Assembly: GCA_049976245.1 (NCBI GenBank)
Contig: JBMFIQ010000007.1
Location: 1 to 64,000 of the forward strand
Direction: 5' to 3'
From: Microbacter sp049976245
GTDB taxonomy: Bacteria; Bacteroidota; Bacteroidia; Bacteroidales; Paludibacteraceae
DNA length: 64,000 nucleotides
The notes under the pieces are model-generated. The model ran no database searches. It had not been told where the DNA came from and saw only the letters and a program-made list of their open reading frames with translations. Position 1 is the first letter of the stretch; each line of letters starts with the position of its first letter. Shown here in pieces: positions 1 through 7,210 of the stretch. Made by a program: the position numbers and the translations under genes.

Positions 1-93
1 CTTGTTGATATACGCAACTAATTTTAATGATATTTTATTGATAATCTTTATGTTGTATGTTTTTTAAGGGTCGACTATTTAACCTCCAAATTT

Positions 94-861
94 ATGGAAA
101 CAACGCAAGAATTGGCCAAAAAGGTCATCGCAATTTTAGGATTAAATTCGTCACCCGTAGGCGTGAAGTTTATATTCGATGAGGCTGATGTTCCGACAAT
201 GGCTGAACGATTATCGGGACATCGTTATTGTCAGGCAGTGATGAAAGCCCGACATGGTGCTCATGTGTCACTCGATGCCGAAGGCATTGCTTGTCCGGCT
301 GCAGCGGCAGCTTTTGGATTTAAACCATTGCCCGAACCGTTGAAAAACGGCAAAGGATTGATGGGTTTTGGGATTACAAGTCAAGAAGCAAACGGACAGC
401 AAATGTTTGAGGGTATGACAACTCTGCCTCAAGGTAAACTCAAAGCCTTGTATCTCTTTCCGCTCGAAACGGCAGAGGTTGAACCCGATGTGGTGGTGGT
501 TGAAGATGAAACCGAAAAATTGATGTGGCTGGCGCTTGCCAACCTGAATGTAAAAGGAGGCAAGCGGGTGGAAAGCAGCACGGCCATTTTACAAGCAGTG
601 TGTGTCGATGCGACATTGATTCCGTATGTTCATCAACGTTTCAACATGAGCATGGGATGTTACGGATGTCGCGATGCTACCGATATTTGTCCAAACGAAA
701 CGGTGCTTGGATTTCCATTTAAGGACTTTCAAGCCATTGCCAAAAGTGTTGATTACCTGAATCAAAAAGCGATTGCCAATTCGCGTGGCAAAAATGCGTT
801 GTCCATCCTCAAACGTAAAGATGCCGAAAAATTAAGGCAATCAGATCCTTTTCAAAACTAA
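94..861 (+). CDS. DUF169 family protein
   Basis: 255-residue soluble protein recognised as DUF169 (COG2043-like), a family without an established reaction. It is cysteine-rich in the family pattern: C46 (RYCQAV), C67 (IACPAA), C170, and a C-terminal cluster C189/C192/C199 in GCYGCRDATDICPNE, which suggests metal or Fe-S binding. There is no signal peptide or membrane segment, so it is expected in the cytosol. It is the first gene of a tight same-strand cluster (gaps of 13, 30 and 27 nt to the next three genes), so it is probably co-transcribed with the OsmC-like, ferredoxin and FmdE-like genes. That company suggests redox or thiol/metal chemistry, but this is inference. The family call is fairly sure; the function is unknown. 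Confidence 0.8.
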   Translation: METTQELAKKVIAILGLNSSPVGVKFIFDEADVPTMAERLSGHRYCQAVMKARHGAHVSLDAEGIACPAAAAAFGFKPLPEPLKNGKGLMGFGITSQEANGQQMFEGMTTLPQGKLKALYLFPLETAEVEPDVVVVEDETEKLMWLALANLNVKGGKRVESSTAILQAVCVDATLIPYVHQRFNMSMGCYGCRDATDICPNETVLGFPFKDFQAIAKSVDYLNQKAIANSRGKNALSILKRKDAEKLRQSDPFQN

Positions 862-874
862 ACAATAAAGTGCC

Positions 875-1294
875 ATGTTGGAATATGAAATAACAGCCGT
901 CGTTACAGATGGTGGCGAAGCAAAAGCCATTGCCAATGAAACAACCATATCTTTTGATGCCACTTCGGGACGTGATGAAGTGTTGCCCAATCCGGCAGAA
1001 TTAATCTTAACCTCGTTGGCTGCCTGCATGTTGAAAAATGTTCAACGATATGCCGAAATCTTGCATTTTTCCTATCGAAAAGCGCGCATAACGATTCACG
1101 GTACCCGAAACGACAATCCTCCGTTCATGGCAAGCATCCGATATCGATTGGAAGTTGATACCGACTTGGAAGAACGCAAAATAGAAATGTGGCATAAAAA
1201 CATCCTTAAATTTGGCACTGTCACCAATACATTGGCAAAGTCATGTGAGCTGACTGGAGAAATGATAAAATGGGAGTATCCCACAATGCAATAA
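875..1294 (+). CDS. OsmC-like protein lacking the second active-site Cys
   Basis: 139-residue OsmC/Ohr-superfamily protein. The first family cysteine is present at C51 in the helix motif TSLAACMLKN. The second cysteine, normally in an (R)CPV segment, is replaced: the matching stretch reads KFGTVTNTL with Gly114. A cysteine exists eight to ten residues later (C124), out of register. Classical OsmC proteins use two cysteines to reduce organic hydroperoxides, so this copy may have a different activity, for example thiol or sulfur-carrier chemistry, or may bind rather than turn over. Starts 13 nt after the DUF169 stop and precedes the ferredoxin gene. A complete OsmC lies about 1.2 kb downstream for comparison. 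Confidence 0.8.
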   Translation: MLEYEITAVVTDGGEAKAIANETTISFDATSGRDEVLPNPAELILTSLAACMLKNVQRYAEILHFSYRKARITIHGTRNDNPPFMASIRYRLEVDTDLEERKIEMWHKNILKFGTVTNTLAKSCELTGEMIKWEYPTMQ

Positions 1295-1324
1295 GATTAT
1301 TCACAATTTTAAAACGAAAGAAAA

Positions 1325-1636
1325 ATGGCATGGTTAACAGGTTATCCAAGAGAACAAGTCAACTGGCATCCGACCATTGACTTAACCAAATGCGTTCATT
1401 GCGGAATATGTATGAACTGCGGCAAAGGAGTATTCACGTGGACTTCGAAAGGTCCGGTAGTTTCAAATCCAAACGATTGCGTGGTAGGATGTACTTCTTG
1501 TGGCAATCTTTGTGAAGGAAATGCCATCACATTTCCGGATATCAATGAGTTGCGTGCTTTGTACAAAAAAGAACACATTTGGGCAAAAGTCACCCGTCAA
1601 ATGAAAGAATTAGGCAAGTTGACTCCTAAAGATTAA
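1325..1636 (+). CDS. Small 4Fe-4S ferredoxin
   Basis: 103-residue ferredoxin-type protein with two cysteine clusters: C23-x2-C26-x2-C29-x2-C32 and C52-x3-C56-x2-C59-x3-C63. Together they suit two [4Fe-4S] centres, although the last ligand of the first cluster is CG rather than the common CP. There is no signal peptide, so it is cytosolic. It probably carries electrons for a reaction performed by the neighbouring DUF169, OsmC-like or FmdE-like proteins; the partner is not identifiable from sequence. Lies 30 nt after the OsmC-like gene and 27 nt before the FmdE-like gene. Confidence 0.85.
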   Translation: MAWLTGYPREQVNWHPTIDLTKCVHCGICMNCGKGVFTWTSKGPVVSNPNDCVVGCTSCGNLCEGNAITFPDINELRALYKKEHIWAKVTRQMKELGKLTPKD

Positions 1637-1663
1637 AAATCAATTAATTAAATATTTAGAAAA

Positions 1664-2311
1664 ATGGAAACAAAAAAATTTGAAATTCCTGAGTGGGCAT
1701 TTACTTTTCATGGCCACAAATGTCCGTTTATGCCAATCGGCTATCGCATGGGGACCATTGCCCTGCGCATGTTAGGTGTTGAACGCTGTAAAGATCACGA
1801 AATGCATGTGTTCTCCGAAATGGGGGTTGGTCACCCGCAAGGATGTATGCAGGATGGCATCATGTCAGCCACCGGAGCTACGTTTGGCAAAGGAATGATT
1901 GACAAGTTGTATTATGGCAAAGTGGCTGCCACCTTTTGGTATCCGGGTGTAAAAGGAGCTATTCGCATCTTTTTACGCAACGAATTTCAAGATAAATTAG
2001 CGCCTCACAAATTTTTCGATTATCGTAAAAAAGGCATTGAACCTTCTCAAATTCCAGAAAATGTGTGCGATGACATCATTAACATGGTACTTACCGCTAC
2101 GGAAGAAGAGCTGTTCATCATCACAGAGATTCCCGATTTTACGTACAAACCTGTCAAAGGTTCCTTTGCTAAAGCAAAATGTGAAGTGTGTGACGAATAT
2201 GTTTTCGAACGCTATCTTCGGGTAAAAGACGGTAAGAAAGTATGTATTTCATGCGCCGGACACGAACCAGATGAAAAGGTGTTTTATGCACCAGCATTCA
2301 AAAAAGGTTGA
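1664..2311 (+). CDS. FmdE family protein with C-terminal zinc ribbon
   Basis: 215-residue protein of the FmdE family (named after formylmethanofuran dehydrogenase subunit E). The N-terminal domain shows the FHGHKC motif (H16, H18, C20) and GCMQDG (C61), and the C-terminal part has a four-cysteine zinc ribbon, C173/C176 and C194/C197. Stand-alone FmdE-like proteins are common in anaerobes that lack methanofuran; their reaction is not established. Last gene of the DUF169-OsmC-ferredoxin cluster and followed by a strong hairpin terminator, so the transcript probably ends here. The start is the only ATG consistent with the conserved N terminus. Confidence 0.8.
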   Translation: METKKFEIPEWAFTFHGHKCPFMPIGYRMGTIALRMLGVERCKDHEMHVFSEMGVGHPQGCMQDGIMSATGATFGKGMIDKLYYGKVAATFWYPGVKGAIRIFLRNEFQDKLAPHKFFDYRKKGIEPSQIPENVCDDIINMVLTATEEELFIITEIPDFTYKPVKGSFAKAKCEVCDEYVFERYLRVKDGKKVCISCAGHEPDEKVFYAPAFKKG

Positions 2312-2322
2312 TTTCTAAAATA

Positions 2323-2366
2323 AATAGCTTAGTACATTAGGCAATAAACCTTTGTACTAAGCTATT
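2323..2366 (+). terminator. Hairpin terminator after the FmdE-like gene
   Basis: Perfect 14-bp stem (AATAGCTTAGTACA with TGTACTAAGCTATT) around a 16-nt loop. The tail is TTTTC. It separates the four-gene cluster from the second OsmC gene. Confidence 0.75.
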
Positions 2367-2455
2367 TTCAAAATGATTGACTTATAGAAAATCAAGCAAA
2401 AATTCAAGATTTCAGCAATTATAATTGAGACTGAACATATTTAAAAATTAAAATT

Positions 2456-2911
2456 ATGAGTGAGGAAACAGTAAAAAGACAAGTAAATGTAACGATTCAC
2501 GCCGAAAGTGAAACACCAAGCCGTGCCAAAATCAAAGCCGGTAAATTTGAAATGATTATTGACGAACCTACTCCAATGGGCGGTACCGATTTAGGGCCAA
2601 GTCCCATTCAAGTTTTGTTGATGTCGTTGGCAGGCTGTCTCAACGTGACCGGCCATGAAGTGGCAAAACAACGTGGTATGAAATTGAATGGGCTGAAAAT
2701 CAAAATAGAAGGCACCATGAATCCTTGTACTTTTATGGGATGTTCGTATGATGAGCGCGCCGGATTTCAGCAAATTAATGTCACAATGGATACCGACTTC
2801 GAAAATGCAACCGATGAAGAGATTACCGATTGGATGAAAGAAACCGAAATGCGTTGCCCTGTTACCGACAACATCAAAGACAGTACGAAAATAGAAGTTA
2901 CACACAAATAA
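2456..2911 (+). CDS. OsmC family protein (complete active site)
   Basis: 151-residue OsmC/Ohr-like protein. Both family cysteines are present: C61 in MSLAGCLNV and C134 in EMRCPVTDNI, the pair used for thiol-dependent peroxide reduction in characterised members. Two extra cysteines (C91, C96) lie in an inserted loop, NPCTFMGC, that is not part of the classical site. Predicted cytosolic. It lies behind a terminator and so may be transcribed separately from the cluster upstream, yet it sits beside another OsmC-like gene that has lost the second cysteine. Confidence 0.85.
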   Translation: MSEETVKRQVNVTIHAESETPSRAKIKAGKFEMIIDEPTPMGGTDLGPSPIQVLLMSLAGCLNVTGHEVAKQRGMKLNGLKIKIEGTMNPCTFMGCSYDERAGFQQINVTMDTDFENATDEEITDWMKETEMRCPVTDNIKDSTKIEVTHK

Positions 2912-2997
2912 AATCAAAATCTTGTCGAACGCTCGTAGTTTATAACATGATTGTGAATGAACTGCGGGTGTTTTTTAAGATCAAAACGATAAATCAG

Positions 2998-3075
2998 ATG
3001 CAAAAGAAACACTTCCTCATCTCTTTAGTTGGATTATTCATAGCGGCTTCAAGAGTGTTACCTCTCGACGTATAA
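2998..3075 (+). other. 25-codon ORF resembling an isolated signal peptide
   Basis: Reads MQKKHFLISLVGLFIAASRV then LPLDV and stop. A basic N terminus and a hydrophobic core give it the look of a secretion signal with no mature protein behind it. It lies in the 257-nt gap between osmC and the beta-helix gene. It could be the 5' remnant of a deleted secreted protein, a small membrane peptide, or chance. Confidence 0.2.
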
Positions 3076-3142
3076 CGATACACTCAACGGAAAGAACTTT
3101 CATGGATATAGAATAATCCTACTCCAAAAAGAATTTTTGTTC

Positions 3143-3150
3143 TATCTTTG
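3143..3150 (+). promoter_or_regulatory. Bacteroidota -7 box (TATCTTTG)
   Basis: TATCTTTG, the TAnnTTTG form used by the Bacteroidota primary sigma factor, 22 nt upstream of the ATG of the beta-helix gene. No convincing TTTG -33 element is seen at the expected spacing. Confidence 0.6.
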
Positions 3151-3171
3151 TGACGGTTAAATGCTGATTTG

Positions 3172-5259
3172 ATGCGAAAATATTCCTTCTTTTCTCTTTG
3201 TCTTTTGCTTGCATGTGTCATTCGGTTGAGTGCACAGGATTTTTTTGTGTCCCCAAAAGGCAATGACCAAAATAATGGCGACATTTACCATCCTTTTGCC
3301 ACCATCGAACATGCACGCAATGTAGTTCGAACATTGCATCAACAGGGAGATCGCAAGCAAATTCATGTGTTTATCAGAGAAGGAACTTATTCGTTAGGGC
3401 ATTCGTTGCTGTTTACTTCCCAAGATTCGGGATTTACGAATAGTCCCGTGATTTATTCGGCTTATCGTCATGAATCGGTGTCGATCAATGGGGGCATATC
3501 GCTGCCATTGTCGGCTGTCAGGCCTCTTGATGACGCTCATTCCTTTCATGTTTTTAAACCGCAAGCTCGGGCTCATATTTTTCAGGTAGATCTCCATGCG
3601 TTAGGTATTCATGATTTTGGCACTTTGCATACGGTAGGTTCTGGACATTCAGTTTCACCGGTTTGGATGGAACTTTTTGTCGATAAAAAACCTTATCAGT
3701 TGGCTCGTTGGCCAAACAGCGGTTTTATTCCATTGGGAAAAGTGATTCGGCAAGGGGCTACTTATGTGAATAAAGATACTGTTTTTGCGCAGTTTAGTTA
3801 TACCGAATCGCAACCATCAACGTGGCATCATGTATCTTCGCTTTGGCTTGAAGGCTATTTTAATTGGGGCTATGCTGATGAAATGGTTAAAGTTGGCAAT
3901 GTTGACACGGTCAATCATACCATAACACTGGCTCAACCTACTATTTACGGGGTTGTTTCGGGCAGACCTTTTGATCGCTGGTATGCATTAAATGTTCCGG
4001 AGGAGTTAGATACAGTGGGAGAATATTACATTGATCGAACTCGCGGAATGTTGTATTTTTATTCACTACAGCCTGTTCACTCGCTTGAATTATCGCTTCA
4101 AACCGAACCGTTAGTCGTGCTTTTGGGAACTTCAAATATTCAATTTCAGCATCTTCATTTTGAGTGTTCTCGTGGAATAGGTCTTTATATGGAGCATAGC
4201 TCAAATATTCTGATTGAACAATGTCAGTTTCGGAATCTTGGTCTCAATGCCGTCAGTGTCGGTAAAGGGATTGGTCCTTTTGCCAAAACGTTTTCATATC
4301 ATCCGCTTTCGTCCGAAAATCAATTATACAACAACGACGGAGGAGAAAATAACGGGTTGGTTCATTGTCAAATTTACCATACCGGAGCAGGCGGTGTAAT
4401 ACTTGGAGGCGGAGATCGACTTTTGTTAAAGAGAGGAAATAATTATCTGAAAAATTGTACATTGCACAATGTAAATCGAATTTATAAAACATATCATCCT
4501 CCAGTCGAATTTCAAGGAGTAGGGAATTTAGTTTCTCATTGTGATATTTATAATGCTCCTTCCCAGGCCATTCTTTTGGGAGGTAATGACCAAACCATTG
4601 AGTTTAATAATATTCATCATGTTTTGCTTGAAGCAGACGATGCAGGAGCCGTTTATTACGGACGAGATCCTACTGAAAGAGGTGAGATAGTGAGGTATAA
4701 CTATTTCCATAATCTTGGAAATTCATTTCGAACAACTTGTGTGTATGTGGACGACGGATCGTCGGGAACTACCATTTATGGCAATGTTTTTTACAAAATT
4801 GGTACAAACGCCGTACTTATTGGGGGAGGCTCTTATTGTCCTGTCGAAAACAATGTGTTTGTCGATTGTCCAACTGCTATTTTTATTGATAACCGATTGG
4901 AAAATTGGGCATCACATTTGTTGAGTAAAGATGGACTGTTTGAACAGCAATTAAATACTGTTCACTTTGATCAGCATCCATATCTTTTAAGGTATCCCGA
5001 ACTGGCACATTTTTGGCAAAATAATCCTCAACTTCCTCAACATGATACCGTGTCGAATAATGTTTTTTATCGTGTCAAAGAAGTAGTTCACGGTAACAAA
5101 GCATGGTTGGATTTTTCCGGCAATAATTGGCAGCCGAATGATCAACTTCCATTCACTTTATTCGAAGCTACCCCCAAACCTTTTATAAATAATGCTCAAA
5201 TCGTGCATTATCTTCCCGGATTTTCCCCGATTCCCATTGATCAAATCGGTGTACATTGA
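3172..5259 (+). CDS. Secreted right-handed beta-helix protein
   Basis: About 695 residues. A Sec signal peptide covers residues 1-22 (ends RLSAQ). The mature N terminus, DFFVSPKGNDQNNG then HPFATIEHARNVV, is the typical opening of right-handed parallel beta-helix proteins of the pectate-lyase/inverting-hydrolase kind, and Gly/Asn-rich beta-helix coils fill the middle and C-terminal half. Such proteins act on polysaccharides in the periplasm or outside the cell, but no catalytic residues could be assigned, so the substrate is unknown. The start is ATG 3172; an adjacent in-frame TTG at 3169 is less likely. Single gene with its own -7 box. No SusC/SusD pair is near, so it is not part of a polysaccharide utilisation locus. 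Confidence 0.75.
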   Translation: MRKYSFFSLCLLLACVIRLSAQDFFVSPKGNDQNNGDIYHPFATIEHARNVVRTLHQQGDRKQIHVFIREGTYSLGHSLLFTSQDSGFTNSPVIYSAYRHESVSINGGISLPLSAVRPLDDAHSFHVFKPQARAHIFQVDLHALGIHDFGTLHTVGSGHSVSPVWMELFVDKKPYQLARWPNSGFIPLGKVIRQGATYVNKDTVFAQFSYTESQPSTWHHVSSLWLEGYFNWGYADEMVKVGNVDTVNHTITLAQPTIYGVVSGRPFDRWYALNVPEELDTVGEYYIDRTRGMLYFYSLQPVHSLELSLQTEPLVVLLGTSNIQFQHLHFECSRGIGLYMEHSSNILIEQCQFRNLGLNAVSVGKGIGPFAKTFSYHPLSSENQLYNNDGGENNGLVHCQIYHTGAGGVILGGGDRLLLKRGNNYLKNCTLHNVNRIYKTYHPPVEFQGVGNLVSHCDIYNAPSQAILLGGNDQTIEFNNIHHVLLEADDAGAVYYGRDPTERGEIVRYNYFHNLGNSFRTTCVYVDDGSSGTTIYGNVFYKIGTNAVLIGGGSYCPVENNVFVDCPTAIFIDNRLENWASHLLSKDGLFEQQLNTVHFDQHPYLLRYPELAHFWQNNPQLPQHDTVSNNVFYRVKEVVHGNKAWLDFSGNNWQPNDQLPFTLFEATPKPFINNAQIVHYLPGFSPIPIDQIGVH

Positions 5260-5298
5260 TTATTTTTTGATTCCTTGGAACGGGTTTCCTATGTGTGA

Positions 5299-5344
5299 AC
5301 ATCACTTCATGTTGACAGGAATATTTTTTGTGAAGTTGTGATGT
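5299..5344. other. Imperfect inverted repeat between beta-helix and helicase genes
   Basis: ACATCAC then TTCA is mirrored by TGAA, GTT, GTGATGT across about 21 nt. No T run follows on the + strand, so it is a poor terminator. It could be an RNA hairpin at the end of the upstream transcript or a protein-binding site. Confidence 0.3.
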
Positions 5345-5390
5345 AAACAATTAATTTTCTTTTTGATAGGTTACTTTGGAAATATATAGC

Positions 5391-5398
5391 TAACTTTG
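5391..5398 (+). promoter_or_regulatory. -7 box (TAACTTTG) of the RNA helicase gene
   Basis: TAACTTTG followed by CA. A TSS about 6-8 nt downstream falls at about 5405, beyond the ATG at 5400, so translation most likely starts at the ATG at 5421. A TTTTG at 5361-5365 is a possible but distant -33 element. Confidence 0.6.
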
Positions 5399-5420
5399 CA
5401 TGAATTTTAAAAAAGAAAAA

Positions 5421-7112
5421 ATGATGTTTGAAGAATTGGGGATTGATGCCAATATTTTGAAGGCTATCAATGAATTAGGCTACGAAAACCCCATGCCCAT
5501 CCAAGAGAAAGTAATCCCTGTTTTATTACAAAATGAGTCTGACGTGATCGGGCTTGCACAAACCGGAACCGGTAAAACTGCTGCGTTTGGCATTCCAATC
5601 ATACAAAAAACAAATTTATCATTACGACATCCGCAATCGCTGGTTCTTTGTCCAACCAGAGAATTGTGCCTCCAAATTACCGACGATCTGATAGATTATT
5701 CTAAATACGTTGATGGCCTCAAAGTTTTGCCGGTGTATGGCGGATCGAGCATTGAAACACAAATCCGTGCTGTTAAAAAAGGAGTACACATCATTGTGGC
5801 AACTCCGGGTCGCCTCATCGACTTAATGAAACGAGGCGTTGTGAAACTCGACACCGTTCAATATGTGATCATGGATGAGGCTGATGAAATGCTTAACATG
5901 GGTTTTACCGAGAGCATCAACGAGATTCTGGCTTCCGTTCCGAAGGAAAGAATCACCATGCTCTTTTCGGCGACCATGCCCAATGAAATTGCCCGCATTG
6001 CCAAAACTTACATGAACCATCCTCAGGAAATTGTTATCGGCAATCGCAATGAAAGTACTAACAATGTTAAACACCGTTTTTACATGGTGCATGCCAAAGA
6101 TAAATATTTAGCGCTTAAACGGATTGCTGATTATTATCCTAATTTCTACGGCATTGTCTTTTGCCGAACCCGAAAAGAGACTCAAGAAATTGCTGATGCG
6201 TTGATTCGTGACGGCTACAATGCGGATTCATTGCATGGAGATCTTTCCCAACAACAGCGCGACTATGTGATGCAAAAATTTCGGATTCGTAACCTTCAGA
6301 TCCTGGTGGCAACCGATGTGGCAGCTCGTGGATTGGATGTGGAAGATTTGACTCATGTGGTCAATTACGGATTGCCTGATGACATTGAAACGTACACACA
6401 TCGAAGCGGAAGAACCGGCAGAGCCGGAAAAACCGGTATTTCCATTGTCATCATTCACAGCAAAGAAAGACAACGATTGCATGAAATTGAACGAAAAATC
6501 AATAAGAAATTTGAACCGGGTGTCATCCCAACGGGTAAAGCCATTTGTGAAAAACAATTATTGAACTTGGTTGACAAACTTGAAAAAGTAGAGGTGAACG
6601 AAGCGGAAATTGCTGATTTGTTGCCGGTGGCGTTTCGAAAACTGGAATGGCTTTCGAAGGAGGAGGTTATCAAACGACTTGTTTCTCTTGAGTTTAACCG
6701 CATGTTTGAATATTATAGAGATGCCGATGAATTGGATATTCCGGTAGAAAGATCTTTTGGGGATGACCGGCTTAAAAAAGGGCGCAACAAAGAAAGAGGT
6801 TTTGCCCGTTTGTTTGTTAATTATGGTAAGATTGACGGGATGATTCCTCCTCATTTTATTGAAATCATCAATCAATACGTGCCAAAACGCATTGATATTG
6901 GGCGTATTGACATTCTGCCAAAAATATCTTTCATCGAGGTACGTGAGGAAGATGCCGATTTGGTGATTCAGTCGTTGAAAAAAATCAAAGGATTGGAACG
7001 TAAGATGATCATTGAACGTGCTCAGCCGGAAGGCGAACGCGACGAGAAACGGAGCTTTCCCGCGGGACGAAAACGAAATGAAGGGGATCGAAGAAAAAGA
7101 AGAAATGCTTGA
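5421..7112 (+). CDS. DEAD-box ATP-dependent RNA helicase
   Basis: 563 residues from ATG 5421, chosen because the -7 box ends at 5398 and excludes the ATG at 5400. Motifs appear in order: Q motif (PMPIQ), Walker A AQTGTGKT (46-53), PTREL, TPGR, DEAD (152-155), SAT, ARGLD and HRSGRTGR. The C-terminal region (about 470-545: ARLFVNYGKIDGM to the RKMIIERA segment) matches the DbpA/CsdA RNA-binding domain, followed by a basic Arg/Lys-rich tail. This is the architecture of DeaD/CsdA helicases that remodel structured RNA in ribosome assembly and cold adaptation. Monocistronic, ending at a strong two-way terminator shared with the convergent PPIase gene. The specific RNA target is unknown. Confidence 0.93.
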   Translation: MMFEELGIDANILKAINELGYENPMPIQEKVIPVLLQNESDVIGLAQTGTGKTAAFGIPIIQKTNLSLRHPQSLVLCPTRELCLQITDDLIDYSKYVDGLKVLPVYGGSSIETQIRAVKKGVHIIVATPGRLIDLMKRGVVKLDTVQYVIMDEADEMLNMGFTESINEILASVPKERITMLFSATMPNEIARIAKTYMNHPQEIVIGNRNESTNNVKHRFYMVHAKDKYLALKRIADYYPNFYGIVFCRTRKETQEIADALIRDGYNADSLHGDLSQQQRDYVMQKFRIRNLQILVATDVAARGLDVEDLTHVVNYGLPDDIETYTHRSGRTGRAGKTGISIVIIHSKERQRLHEIERKINKKFEPGVIPTGKAICEKQLLNLVDKLEKVEVNEAEIADLLPVAFRKLEWLSKEEVIKRLVSLEFNRMFEYYRDADELDIPVERSFGDDRLKKGRNKERGFARLFVNYGKIDGMIPPHFIEIINQYVPKRIDIGRIDILPKISFIEVREEDADLVIQSLKKIKGLERKMIIERAQPEGERDEKRSFPAGRKRNEGDRRKRRNA

Positions 7113-7148
7113 TTCGGGTCTGTCAATAAGTTGATGGCTCATTTGGGC

Positions 7149-7194
7149 AAAAACAAAACATCCGGTGAAATGCTTCATCGGATGTTTTGTTTTT
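7149..7194. terminator. Bidirectional terminator between convergent genes
   Basis: 21-bp stem (7149-7169 with 7174-7194, one G:T pair) around the loop ATGC, with A-rich left and T-rich right arms. It can end both the helicase transcript (+) and the PPIase transcript (-). Confidence 0.9.
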
Positions 7195-7210
7195 GTAGGT
7201 GGTTGATTCG

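Noticed and set aside
6558..7178. 206-codon minus-strand ORF inside the RNA helicase gene
   Set aside because: Antisense shadow of the helicase; no family features and it crosses the terminator.
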